From Azospirillaceae bacterium (lineage in GTDB: Bacteria > Pseudomonadota > Alphaproteobacteria > Azospirillales > Azospirillaceae): a stretch of DNA of 64,000 bases. The notes under the pieces were generated by a model. The model worked only from the letters and a program-made list of their open reading frames with translations, was not told where the DNA came from and did not search any database. Positions within the stretch are counted from its first letter, which is position 1. Every line of letters starts with the position of its first letter. Shown here in pieces: positions 40,084-49,172 of this stretch. The position numbers and the translations under genes were made by a program. Where the stretch lies: the NCBI GenBank assembly GCA_031291675.1, contig JARLIO010000052.1, forward strand, positions 1 to 64,000, given 5' to 3'.

Positions 40084-40419
40084 GAATTCGTCAAGACAAA
40101 TTTGCACGCTGCCCTGCGGCATCCTGCACCCCATCTCCTACCGCCCCAGAAACGCGCCATCAATCCAAGACCGCTGGAAACGCTCGCCTGGCCGCTTGCG
40201 ACGGGTTCGGATGGGCGTGGCCCTTCGGGCGCCGGCTTCGCAAGCATCCGACCAGACTTTGGATTCGTTCGCAGAAATGCGCACGTTGATTGTTCAACCG
40301 ATTATCGACAAAATGTTGCCTCCTGACGGTTTACAGTCTGCTGAGCCTGCGTCCCATTGAACGAACGCAACCTGCCGGGTCCGACCGGTCCATCGCGTTG
40401 ACAAAAAGGAATAAAGAAA
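40084..40419. other. 336 bp divergent region between the ftr and opp operons
   Basis: Holds the promoters of oppA (plus) and ftrA (minus). No gene is supported and no clear -35/-10 pair was found. AAGGA directly before the oppA start is a good ribosome site. Confidence 0.35.
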
Positions 40420-42006
40420 ATGCGCTTGAAACACGGGCTTTTGCTATCGGCGGCGATCTTTGCGGCCTGGGCCGCGGGCGCCGCGAACGCGGAAACGATC
40501 CTCAACCGAGGCAATGCCGCAGAACCAAGTTCGCTTGACGTTCAACTCGTCAGCGGCATCCCTGAAGGCAACATCCAGCAAGACCTCTACGAAGGGCTGA
40601 TGGCCTATGGCCCCGATGGCAAGGCCATTCCCGGCGTCGCCGCCAGTTGGACCGTTTCGACCGACGGCCTCGACTATACATTCAAGCTGCGCGACGATGC
40701 CAAATGGTCGGACGGTTCGCCGGTGACCTCGGACGATTTCGCCTTCGCCTGGCGGCGCATCGTCACGCCAAAGACCGCCGCGGACTACGCCTATTTCCTC
40801 GATGCGGTGAAGAACGCCGAAGACATCCGCAACGGCAAGGCCGATCCCGCAACGCTGGGCGTCGAAACCCCGGATCCGAAGACCTTCGTGGTGCATCTGC
40901 GCGCGCCCGCGCCGTATTTCGTTGGCATGCTGGTCCACCAGTCGACCTTCCCGATCGACAAGGCGCTTTTTGAAAAGGCGGGCGACGGCTACTCCAAACC
41001 GAACCTGTTGATCTCCAACGGCGCCTATACGCTCGCCGAAGCAATCCCCCAGGATCACATTACCCTGAAGAAGAACCCCTATTTCCACGATGCCGCCAAT
41101 GTCAAGATCGACACGGTCCGCTATTTCCCGACCGAGGATCTCGATTCAGAGTTGAAACGCTATCTGGCGGGCGAGTTGGACCTCACCTACGATATCGCCT
41201 CCCAGCAAATTCCGACGATGTTGAAGGATCACCCCAAAGAAACCCACATCGCCCCTTATTTCGGCACCTATTTCTACGCCATCAACCTGACGCACGAACC
41301 CTGGAAGTCGAATGTCGATCTGCGCCATGCCCTGTCGCTCGCCATCGATCGCGATGTGATCGTCAAGGACATCACCAAGGGCCAGCAGATCCCGACCTTC
41401 ACCTTCGTGCCGCCCGGCACCAGCAATTTCCCCGCCTGGCAGCCTGATGAAGCCCGGATGACGCAGGCCGAGCGCGAAGCCAAGGCCAGGGAACTGATCG
41501 CCAAGGCCGGCTACGGGCCGGACAAGCCGCTCTCCGTTGAGTTCATTTACAACACCAACGAAGCGCACAAGAAGGTCGCCATCGCCGTTGCCGCAATGTG
41601 GAAACAAAAGCTCGGCATCAACACCACGCTCAAAAACGAGGAATGGGGCACCTTCCAGGCCGATCGCAACAACAAGACCTTCAAAGACGTCGCGCGGCAC
41701 GGCTGGATCGGCGACTTTGATGACGCTGCCAACTTCCTGGATCTGGAACGCGGCAATGTCGGCGCCAACTCGACGTCGGGTTACGACAATCCCGCCTTCG
41801 ACAAGCTGATGGCCGAGGCGACCACGGAGACCGACCTGGCAAAGCGCGGCGTGATCCAGCAGAATGCGGAGAAGATCATGATCGCCGATCAGCCGATCAT
41901 TCCGCTCTACACCTACACCAACAAGCACATGATCAGCCCCGCTGTGCATGGTTGGATCGACAATCTTCCCGGGTTCAACCTCACACGCTGGCTGACCAAG
42001 GACTGA
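40420..42006 (+). CDS. oppA: Peptide ABC transporter substrate-binding protein
   Basis: A 528-residue lipid-free periplasmic protein: signal peptide ending AGAANA, then the SBP family-5 fold (ETILNRGNAAEPSSLDVQLVSG; DLYEGLMAYGPDGKAIPGVAASWTVSTDG in part; FTFVPPGTSNFPAWQPDEARM; the C-terminal DQPIIPLYTYTNKHMI). Close to OppA/MppA binders of oligopeptides. It precedes both permeases and both ATPases of the same importer. Two tight hairpins after it may raise its expression above that of the permeases. Confidence 0.93.
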   Translation: MRLKHGLLLSAAIFAAWAAGAANAETILNRGNAAEPSSLDVQLVSGIPEGNIQQDLYEGLMAYGPDGKAIPGVAASWTVSTDGLDYTFKLRDDAKWSDGSPVTSDDFAFAWRRIVTPKTAADYAYFLDAVKNAEDIRNGKADPATLGVETPDPKTFVVHLRAPAPYFVGMLVHQSTFPIDKALFEKAGDGYSKPNLLISNGAYTLAEAIPQDHITLKKNPYFHDAANVKIDTVRYFPTEDLDSELKRYLAGELDLTYDIASQQIPTMLKDHPKETHIAPYFGTYFYAINLTHEPWKSNVDLRHALSLAIDRDVIVKDITKGQQIPTFTFVPPGTSNFPAWQPDEARMTQAEREAKARELIAKAGYGPDKPLSVEFIYNTNEAHKKVAIAVAAMWKQKLGINTTLKNEEWGTFQADRNNKTFKDVARHGWIGDFDDAANFLDLERGNVGANSTSGYDNPAFDKLMAEATTETDLAKRGVIQQNAEKIMIADQPIIPLYTYTNKHMISPAVHGWIDNLPGFNLTRWLTKD

Positions 42007-42083
42007 TAACGGGCTTCCTCCCGAAAGCGGCGCCGCCGGGCTTGACAGCGGAGCGGCGCCGTCTTGGAGCCTGCGATTCTATG

Positions 42084-42140
42084 GATTAATTAATCGGGTC
42101 CAGGGACCGCGTCCCTGGCGGGTGCAGGGCGGCGCCCTGC
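42084..42140. repeat. Palindrome and two tandem hairpins between oppA and oppB
   Basis: GATTAATTAATC (42084-42095) is a perfect palindrome. CCAGGGAC/GTCCCTGG (42100-42118, three-base loop) and GCAGGGC/GCCCTGC (42124-42140, three-base loop) follow. There is no T-tract directly after. Such compact double hairpins resemble repetitive extragenic elements and can protect the 3' end of the oppA message from nucleases. Confidence 0.65.
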
Positions 42141-42256
42141 GACACTTGTTCTTCGTTTTCTCAAACCGATAAAGTACACTATCATTTATTGAAAATTAAT
42201 GTTTTTTCTCATCCTGACCCGTTTGTCGAAGCGGCGGGCGCTCGAGAGGCAGGCTC

Positions 42257-43177
42257 ATGTTCAGCTACACCTTGCGTCGTCTGTTCGGCGCAATCCCTAC
42301 GCTGTTTGTCATTCTGACGATCGCATTTTTCATGATCCGACTGGCGCCGGGCGGCCCGTTCGACCGTGACCATCCGCTGCCGGCGGAGGTCAAAGCCAAT
42401 ATCGAGAAGACCTATCACCTCGACGAACCGCTGGTTATGCAATATGGCCGCTATCTTGGCGGCATTCTGCAGGGAGACTTCGGCCCGTCGTTCAAATATC
42501 GCGACTACAGCGTGAATGACCTGATTTACCAGGGCTTTCCCTATTCGCTTTCGCTGGGGCTGGCGGGTATCCTCATTGCCGGTGTCGTCGGCATCTCCAG
42601 CGGCGTTTTCGCGGCGCTGCGACAGAACAGCTCGACGGACTTCATGGTCATGGGATTGGCCATGACGGGCATCACCATACCCAATTTCGTCGTCGCGCCC
42701 GTCCTCATTCTGTTTTTCGCCGTCACGCTGCGTTGGCTGCCGGCGGGTGGCACCGTCGGCGGCTGGACCTCCTATATCCTGCCGGTGATCTCGCTGGCGT
42801 TGCCGCCGACCGCCTATATCGCACGCCTGACGCGCGGTTCGATGATCGAGGTGCTGCGATCCAACTTCGTGCGCACCGCGCGGGCCAAGGGCATGCCCGA
42901 ACGGGTGGTGTTGCTGCGTCATGCCCTCAAGGCCGGTCTGATGCCGGTCGTCTCCTATCTCGGCCCTGCCATCGCCGGCATCATCACTGGTTCGGTGGTG
43001 ATCGAGCAGATTTTCGGCATTCCCGGCATCGGGCGATATTTCGTCCAGGGCGCCCTCAATCGCGACTACCTTCTTGTCATGGGCATCGTGGTTTTCTACG
43101 GTTCCCTGATTATTGTTCTCAATTTGTTGGTCGATCTCGTTTACGGTTTTCTCGACCCACGCGTGCGCTACGACTGA
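42257..43177 (+). CDS. oppB: Peptide ABC transporter permease
   Basis: A 306-residue inner-membrane protein with six predicted transmembrane helices. FSYTLRRLFGAIPTLFVI is the standard DppB/OppB start. The ATPase-contact EAA loop is ARLTRGSMIEVLRSNFVRTARAKGMPERVVLL (in part), and the last helices end DLVYGFLDPRVRYD, typical of the family. It starts 250 bases after oppA and is followed nine bases later by oppC. Confidence 0.95.
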   Translation: MFSYTLRRLFGAIPTLFVILTIAFFMIRLAPGGPFDRDHPLPAEVKANIEKTYHLDEPLVMQYGRYLGGILQGDFGPSFKYRDYSVNDLIYQGFPYSLSLGLAGILIAGVVGISSGVFAALRQNSSTDFMVMGLAMTGITIPNFVVAPVLILFFAVTLRWLPAGGTVGGWTSYILPVISLALPPTAYIARLTRGSMIEVLRSNFVRTARAKGMPERVVLLRHALKAGLMPVVSYLGPAIAGIITGSVVIEQIFGIPGIGRYFVQGALNRDYLLVMGIVVFYGSLIIVLNLLVDLVYGFLDPRVRYD

Positions 43178-43186
43178 GACGAACAC

Positions 43187-44077
43187 ATGACGGATAGCGC
43201 TTCTCTTGCCACCCCGGACAATCGGATTGCCGGCCGCAGCCTGCGGGCAGATGCCATGCGCCGCCTGCTGCGCAACAGGGCTGCGGTGACCAGCGCGATC
43301 GTGCTTGTCCTCGTCACCATGGCCTGCGTGGCGGGGCCGATGTTTCTGCCCTGGGCTCTCGACGACGTGGACTACACCTCCTTTACCACGGCGCCTGACT
43401 TCGCCGCCGGGCACTATTTCGGTACCGAGGCGAACGGGCGCGACCTGTTGGTGCGGACGCTTTATGGCGGGCGGATTTCGCTGCTGGTCGGCCTCGTCGC
43501 GAGTCTCGTCAGCCTGATCATCGGCGTCTCCTACGGCGCGACGGCGGGCTATTTCGGCGGCGGGGTCGACAACATCATGATGCGCGTGGTCGACATTCTC
43601 TATTCGCTGCCGTTCATGTTCTTCGTGATCCTTCTGATGGTGTTTTTCGGGCGCAGCATCACACTGATGTTCGTCGGCATCGGCGCCGTGGAATGGCTCG
43701 ATATGGCGCGGATTGTCCGGGGCCAGACCTTGTCACTGAAACGCAAGGAATTTATCGAAGCCGCCGAGGCCTGCGGCGTTTCTTCCGCCGCCATCATTTT
43801 TCGCCACATCGTGCCCAACACGCTGTCGCCCGTCATTGTCTATGCGACGCTGACGGTGCCGCGCGTCATTATTCTGGAGAGCTTCCTGTCGTTCATCGGT
43901 CTGGGCGTGCAGGAACCGATGACAAGCTGGGGCGTGTTGGTGTCGGAGGGTGCGGCCAACATGCAAAACGCCCCCTGGATGCTGTGGTTCCCTGCCTCCT
44001 TTCTCGCCATCACGCTGTTCTGCCTGAATTTTCTCGGTGATGGCCTGCGCGACGCATTTGACCCGAAGGATCGCTGA
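43187..44077 (+). CDS. oppC: Peptide ABC transporter permease
   Basis: A 296-residue DppC/OppC-type permease. It has an N-terminal cytosolic segment and membrane helix (AVTSAIVLVLVTMACVAGP), the periplasmic HYFGTEANGRDLLVRTLYGGRISL motif (in part), the EAA loop ARIVRGQTLSLKRKEFIEAAEACG and the terminal NFLGDGLRDAFDPK. Its stop overlaps the oppD ATG by one base. With OppB it forms the channel. Confidence 0.95.
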   Translation: MTDSASLATPDNRIAGRSLRADAMRRLLRNRAAVTSAIVLVLVTMACVAGPMFLPWALDDVDYTSFTTAPDFAAGHYFGTEANGRDLLVRTLYGGRISLLVGLVASLVSLIIGVSYGATAGYFGGGVDNIMMRVVDILYSLPFMFFVILLMVFFGRSITLMFVGIGAVEWLDMARIVRGQTLSLKRKEFIEAAEACGVSSAAIIFRHIVPNTLSPVIVYATLTVPRVIILESFLSFIGLGVQEPMTSWGVLVSEGAANMQNAPWMLWFPASFLAITLFCLNFLGDGLRDAFDPKDR

Positions 44078-45132
44078 TGACAGGCACGGACGGAGCCGCC
44101 GACAGGGCTGAAAAAGTGGAGCCGATTCTTTCCATTCGCGATCTGGTGACCCGCTTCGAAACCGGCGACGGAACCGTCAGCGCCGTCAATAACGTCTCGC
44201 TCGACATCCGGCCCGGAGAAACGCTCGGCGTGGTCGGCGAGAGCGGCTCGGGCAAAAGCCAACTGATGCTCTCCGTCATGGGGCTGCTGGCCTCCAACGG
44301 CCGCGTCAGCGGCAGCGTGCGCTATCGCGGGCAGGAACTCGTCGGCTTGAAGCCCACCGCGTTGGCGGCGATTCGCGGATCGCGAATCGCCATGATTTTT
44401 CAAGACCCGATGACGTCGCTCAATCCCTATCTCACCATCGAACGGCAGATGACCGAGGTGCTGATACAGCACAAGGGAATGGACCGGACCGCCGCCGCCA
44501 GGCGATCGCTCGACATGCTGGATATGGTGCGCATTCCCGACGCCAGGCGCCGTTTCAAACTCTATCCGCACGAATTCTCGGGCGGCATGCGCCAACGTGT
44601 GATGATCGCCATCGCGCTTTTGTGCCAACCCGATCTGCTGATCGCCGATGAGCCGACGACCGCACTCGACGTGACAATTCAGGCGCAGATCCTTGATCTG
44701 ATGGCCGATCTCAAGCGCGAATTCAACACGGCGATCGCGCTCATTACCCACGATCTCGGCGTGATCGCCGGCATTGCCGACCAGGTCGCGGTGATGTATG
44801 CCGGCCGCATTGTTGAAAACGGCAGCATCGAGGATATTTTCTATCGGCCTGGTCACCCCTATACCGAAGGTCTGCTGAAAAGCATGCCCCGCCTCAACGG
44901 CGACACCGATGCGGATCTGCCCTCGATCGGCGGCACCCCGCCCAATCTCAACAATCTGCCCAAGGGGTGCAGCTTCCGCCCCCGTTGCGGCTATGCCGAG
45001 CCGGTCTGCGAGCGGGAAGCACCGGCACTGCGGCTGGTGAATGATAGCCGCTCAGCCGGACCGCACACGCGGGCATGCCACCTTCAGAGTCATTCCCCCG
45101 CGGCGGCGGTCCGCCTGGGATCGGCATCATGA
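44077..45132 (+). CDS. oppD: Peptide ABC transporter ATP-binding protein
   Basis: A 351-residue ATPase: Walker [13 protein letters not shown]-loop [10 protein letters not shown], signature [15 protein letters not shown], Walker [13 protein letters not shown] and the switch histidine [11 protein letters not shown]. The C-terminal extension [13 protein letters not shown] holds cysteines of the OppD/DppD iron-sulfur-type motif, seen also in oppF. It overlaps oppF as ATGA. Confidence 0.95.
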   Translation: MTGTDGAADRAEKVEPILSIRDLVTRFETGDGTVSAVNNVSLDIRPGETLGVVGESGSGKSQLMLSVMGLLASNGRVSGSVRYRGQELVGLKPTALAAIRGSRIAMIFQDPMTSLNPYLTIERQMTEVLIQHKGMDRTAAARRSLDMLDMVRIPDARRRFKLYPHEFSGGMRQRVMIAIALLCQPDLLIADEPTTALDVTIQAQILDLMADLKREFNTAIALITHDLGVIAGIADQVAVMYAGRIVENGSIEDIFYRPGHPYTEGLLKSMPRLNGDTDADLPSIGGTPPNLNNLPKGCSFRPRCGYAEPVCEREAPALRLVNDSRSAGPHTRACHLQSHSPAAAVRLGSAS

Positions 45133-46136
45133 ACGGCGTCGCGCCCCTCCTTTCCGTGCGGGACTTTTCGGTCGATTTCCGCTTGCCGAAGAAGTTCCTG
45201 AAGCCGCGGCTCATCCTCAAGGCGGTCAGCGGCGTCAGCTTCGATCTCATGCCCGGAGAAACGCTGGGCGTGGTCGGCGAAAGCGGCTGTGGCAAGTCAA
45301 CCCTCGGACGCGGCATCCTTCGGCTGATACCCGCCGCCGGCGGCGAGGTGATCTGGCTCGGCCAGCCGCTGACGAAGATATCCGCCCGGGACATGCGCCC
45401 GCTGCGCGCGCAGATGCAGATCATTTTCCAGGACCCTCTGGCCTCTCTTGATCCGCGCATGACCATCGGCGACATCATCGCCGAGCCGTTGTCGGTGCAT
45501 CGCAAAGACTTGCCGCCACGGGAACGCCGGGCCAAGGTCGAGGCGATCATGGATCGCGTCGGGCTGCACCCTGAAATGATCAACCGCTACCCGCACGAGT
45601 TCTCCGGCGGGCAGGCACAGCGCATTGGCATCGCCCGCGCGATGATCCTGGAACCCAGGCTCATCATCTGCGACGAACCCGTCTCCGCTCTCGACGTGTC
45701 GATCCAGAGCCAGATCATCAATCTGCTGAAGCGATTGCAGCGGGAATTCGGGCTGTCGCTGATCTTCATCAGCCATGACCTGTCGGTTGTCCGCCACATC
45801 AGCCAAAGGGTCATGGTGCTCTATCTCGGCAAGGTCGTGGAGCTGGCCGACCGTGATACGATCTACGGCTCGGCCCGCCACCCCTACACGAAAGCGCTGA
45901 TTTCCGCTTCGCCGCTGCCAGATCCCCGAGCCGAGCGCGCCAAGCAACGGCTTGTCCTCACCGGGGATCTGCCGAGTCCGCTCAACCCGCCATCCGGCTG
46001 CCATTTCCGGACCCGCTGTCCAATCGCCGTCGAACAGTGTGCCGTTGAGGCGCCAACGCTGGCCAGCGTATCCCCCGACCATCTCGTCAGTTGCCACCGC
46101 AAGTCGGAAATTCAACCCGACGAAAAATCAACCTGA
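45129..46136 (+). CDS. oppF: Peptide ABC transporter ATP-binding protein
   Basis: 335 residues from ATG 45129; a longer frame from 45075 overlaps oppD. Walker A is GESGCGKSTLGRGI, followed by FQDPLASLDPRM, signature FSGGQAQRIGIARAM, Walker B LIICDEPVSALDVS, and LIFISHDLSVVRHIS. The C-terminal FRTRCPIAVEQC motif matches OppF/DppF. Completes the importer. Downstream it is convergent with lpd. Confidence 0.95.
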   Translation: MNGVAPLLSVRDFSVDFRLPKKFLKPRLILKAVSGVSFDLMPGETLGVVGESGCGKSTLGRGILRLIPAAGGEVIWLGQPLTKISARDMRPLRAQMQIIFQDPLASLDPRMTIGDIIAEPLSVHRKDLPPRERRAKVEAIMDRVGLHPEMINRYPHEFSGGQAQRIGIARAMILEPRLIICDEPVSALDVSIQSQIINLLKRLQREFGLSLIFISHDLSVVRHISQRVMVLYLGKVVELADRDTIYGSARHPYTKALISASPLPDPRAERAKQRLVLTGDLPSPLNPPSGCHFRTRCPIAVEQCAVEAPTLASVSPDHLVSCHRKSEIQPDEKST

Positions 46137-46230
46137 CGAGCCGGCAGAGACCCGCAGGCCGGACCGCCAGGTCCACCCTGCCAAGTCCGCCCTGCGGCGT
46201 TTCATCCATCGCGGGCCGGCAGCCGCCGGA

Positions 46231-47667
46231 TCAAATGTGGATCGTTCGTCCGCCAACCGCCAGGGCGGCTTCCTTGACCGCTTCCGACAGGGTCGGATGG
46301 GCATGGCAGGTCCGGGCGATATCCTCGGCCGAAGCGCCAAACTCCATCGCCAGCACCAGCTCGGCGATCAGTTCGCCGGCATTGGCGCCCACGATATGCA
46401 CGCCGAGAACCCGATCCGTCGTCGCATCAGCCAAAATCTTGACGAAGCCCTCGGTGACACCGAGCGCGCGGGCCCGGCCATTGGCGGTGAATGGAAACCG
46501 GCCCGCTTTATAGGCGATGCCCGAGGCCTTGAGCTGCTCCTCGGTTTGCCCGACTTGCGCGACCTCGGGCCAGGTATAGACGACACCGGGGATCGCCTCA
46601 TAATTGACGTGCCCCGACTGCCCGGCAATCAACTCGGCCACCGCGACGCCCTCGTCCTCGGCCTTGTGCGCCAGCATCGGCCCGATGACCACGTCGCCGA
46701 TCGCCCAGATCCCGGGCACGCTGGTCATGAAATGGCCGTTGATCTCGACCCGGCCCCGGTTGTCGATGACGACACCGACCGATTCCAGCCCCAATCCCTG
46801 GGTATAAGGCCGGCGCCCCACGGCGACCAGAACGATATCCGTTTCCAGCGTCTCGGGGTTGCCGCCCTTGGCGGGCTCGATGGTCAGGGTGACCTGGTCC
46901 GCGTCCGTGACCGCCGCGGTCACTTTGCTGCCGAGCTTGAAGGTGAAACCCTGGCGGCCCAGGATCCGCTGCATCTGCTTTGAGACTTCGCCATCCATCA
47001 GGGGCAGGATGCGGTCGAGATATTCGACCACGGTGACCTGGGCGCCGAGGCGGGCCCAGACCGATCCCAGTTCGAGCCCGATGACACCACCGCCGATCAC
47101 CACCAGGCGCCGCGGCACCGCGGGCAGCGACAGGGCGCCGGTCGAAGACACAATCCGCTGCTCGTCGATCGTGATGCCCGGGACCGGCGTCACCTCGGAC
47201 CCGGTCGCGATCACGATATGACGCGTCGTCACGGTCCGGCTGCCCTCGGCACCGTCGACCACGACGGTGCCCGGCGCACTGATGCGCCCCGCCCCGCGCA
47301 GCCAGTCGATCTTGTTCTTCTTGAACAGATATTCGACCCCGGCGGTGTTGTCCTTCACCACCTTGGCCTTGTTGGCCATCATCGCGGCGAGATCGAGTTC
47401 AAGATTGCCCACCCGGATGCCATGGCTCGCGAAACTGTGGCGGGCTTCGTCGAATTTCTCGGAGCTGGTCAGCAACGCCTTGGACGGGATGCACCCGATA
47501 TTGAGGCACGTGCCCCCCAGCGTCGGGCCCTTTTCGACGCAAGCCGTCTTCAGGCCCAGTTGAGCGGCGCGGATCGCGGCAACATAGCCGCCGGGACCGG
47601 CACCGATCACGACAACGTCATATTGGGTTTCAGAATTTTGCGTTTCAGAATTCTGCGTTTCAACCAT
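46231..47667 (-). CDS. lpdA: Dihydrolipoyl dehydrogenase (E3)
   Basis: A 478-residue flavoprotein: FAD site VVVIGAGPGGYVAAIRAAQLG, redox disulfide GGTCLNIGCIPSKALL, NAD site VIGGGVIGLELGSVW, second FAD segment GIWAIGDV and the catalytic base in CHAHPTLSEA. It reoxidises the lipoyl arm of SucB. Before YDVVVIGAG the N-terminus carries a tandem repeat (ETQNS ETQNS ETQ) from a duplicated 15-base unit. It is last in the mdh-suc operon. Confidence 0.96.
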   Translation of the reverse strand: MVETQNSETQNSETQYDVVVIGAGPGGYVAAIRAAQLGLKTACVEKGPTLGGTCLNIGCIPSKALLTSSEKFDEARHSFASHGIRVGNLELDLAAMMANKAKVVKDNTAGVEYLFKKNKIDWLRGAGRISAPGTVVVDGAEGSRTVTTRHIVIATGSEVTPVPGITIDEQRIVSSTGALSLPAVPRRLVVIGGGVIGLELGSVWARLGAQVTVVEYLDRILPLMDGEVSKQMQRILGRQGFTFKLGSKVTAAVTDADQVTLTIEPAKGGNPETLETDIVLVAVGRRPYTQGLGLESVGVVIDNRGRVEINGHFMTSVPGIWAIGDVVIGPMLAHKAEDEGVAVAELIAGQSGHVNYEAIPGVVYTWPEVAQVGQTEEQLKASGIAYKAGRFPFTANGRARALGVTEGFVKILADATTDRVLGVHIVGANAGELIAELVLAMEFGASAEDIARTCHAHPTLSEAVKEAALAVGGRTIHI

Positions 47668-47717
47668 GGGTCATAAATCCGTCATATCGCGTTCGGGAGG
47701 CGGCGAGGAACAACCCC

Positions 47718-47747
47718 GATGATCACCGGCCCGGGCCGGTGATCATC
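47718..47747. repeat. Perfect 30-base palindrome between sucB and lpdA
   Basis: The left half GATGATCACCGGCCC is followed directly by its exact reverse complement. As RNA it would form a stem of about 13 pairs with a minimal loop in the operon message. No U-run follows on the minus strand, so it is more likely an mRNA-stability or attenuation element, or an undetected protein-binding site, than a full terminator. Confidence 0.75.
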
Positions 47748-47771
47748 AAGACGCCGATCTCGAAACGCGGA

Positions 47772-49043
47772 TCAAAGATCAAGCAGGAGGCGTTGCGGAT
47801 CTTCCAGGCCTTCCTTGACCCGAACCAGGAAGGTCACCGCCTCCCGACCGTCGATGACGCGGTGGTCGTAGCTCAGCGCCAGATACATCATCGGTCGGAT
47901 CTCGATCTTGCCGTTGACGACGACCGGACGCTCCTGCGTCTTGTGCATGCCGAGAATCGCGGATTGCGGCGGGTTGAGGATCGGCGTCGACATCAGCGAG
48001 CCATAGACGCCACCATTGGAAATGGTGAAGGTCCCGCCCGAAAGCTCCTCGATCGACAGCTTGCCGTCGCGTGCCTTCTTGCCCAGCGCGCCGATGGCCT
48101 TCTCGATCCCGGCAAAGCTCAGCACATCGGCGTCGCGCACAACCGGGACCACGAGGCCGCTGGGGGTCCCGACTGCGACCCCGATATCGTAATAATTCTT
48201 GTAGATCAGGTCACTGCCTTCGATCTCGGCATTGACCGCGGGCAGTTCCTTCAACGCCGCGATACAGGCCTTGACGAAGAACGACATGAAGCCAAGACGC
48301 ACGCCGTGCTTTTTCTCGAAGCTGTCCTTGTAGGCCGCGCGTGCCGCCAGCAGATTGGTCATGTCCACCTCGTTGAAGGTGGTCAGCATGGCCGCGGTGT
48401 TCTGGGCCTCCTTGAGGCGTTCGGCGATGCGCTGGCGCAGGCGGGTCATCCGGACCCGTTCCTCGCGCGCGGCGCGCGGCCGCGGACCGGCGGGCTGCGC
48501 CGGCTTGGCAACGGGGGACGCCACCGGAGACGCCACGGGGGCAGCGACCGGTGCGGGTGCCGGCGGCGCCACCGGGGCCGCCGCAGCCTGGCGGCGCTCC
48601 AGGTGATTCAACACATCTTCCTTGGTCAGCCGGCCATCCCTGCCGCTGGCGCTGATGTCCGCCGCGTCGAGATGGTTATCATCGACCAGCTTGCGCACCG
48701 CCGGGGACAGCACATCATGGACCGGCGCCGGCGCAACGGGTGCCGGTGCCACTTGCGGTACGGGCACGGCAAGCGCCGGGGCAGCGGCCGGAGCGGAGGC
48801 CGCCGCGCCGTTGGCGATCAGACCCAGAACGGCACCCACCGCGACATTGCCCCCGGTGGGCACGAGGATTTCCGAAAGGATGCCCGCGGTCCGCGACGGA
48901 ACCTCCAGAGTGACCTTGTCGGTCTCCAATTCCACCAGCGGCTCGTCAACCTGCACCGCGTCGCCGATTTTTTTCAGCCATTGCGCGACCGTCGCCTCGG
49001 TCACCGATTCACCCAGCGCGGGCACCACGATTTCAGTCGCCAT
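47772..49043 (-). CDS. sucB: 2-oxoglutarate dehydrogenase E2, dihydrolipoyl succinyltransferase
   Basis: About 423 residues from ATG 49043. An N-terminal lipoyl domain has the modified lysine in [14 protein letters not shown] proline/alanine-rich hinge, the E1/E3-binding domain ([33 protein letters not shown] in part), a second hinge ([13 protein letters not shown]) and the catalytic domain with the active histidine in [13 protein letters not shown] follow. It builds the core of the complex that makes succinyl-CoA. Confidence 0.96.
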   Translation of the reverse strand: MATEIVVPALGESVTEATVAQWLKKIGDAVQVDEPLVELETDKVTLEVPSRTAGILSEILVPTGGNVAVGAVLGLIANGAAASAPAAAPALAVPVPQVAPAPVAPAPVHDVLSPAVRKLVDDNHLDAADISASGRDGRLTKEDVLNHLERRQAAAAPVAPPAPAPVAAPVASPVASPVAKPAQPAGPRPRAAREERVRMTRLRQRIAERLKEAQNTAAMLTTFNEVDMTNLLAARAAYKDSFEKKHGVRLGFMSFFVKACIAALKELPAVNAEIEGSDLIYKNYYDIGVAVGTPSGLVVPVVRDADVLSFAGIEKAIGALGKKARDGKLSIEELSGGTFTISNGGVYGSLMSTPILNPPQSAILGMHKTQERPVVVNGKIEIRPMMYLALSYDHRVIDGREAVTFLVRVKEGLEDPQRLLLDL

Positions 49044-49099
49044 CACCGTTTCCTTCGTCTTTTCCCGAGCGGGAAGATCGTTGTCCGGCGGAGCGCGGA

Positions 49100-49119
49100 G
49101 CAGACCCGCCTGGGTCTGC
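49100..49119. repeat. Hairpin between sucA and sucB
   Basis: GCAGACCC (49100-49107) pairs perfectly with GGGTCTGC (49112-49119) around a four-base loop, in the 129-base gap. No T-tract. Possible RNA-stability element. Confidence 0.5.
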
Positions 49120-49172
49120 CGGCGTCCGGCCGGTCGGCTTGTTCCGGAAAGCCTTCAGAGAGGAGTGTCAGG

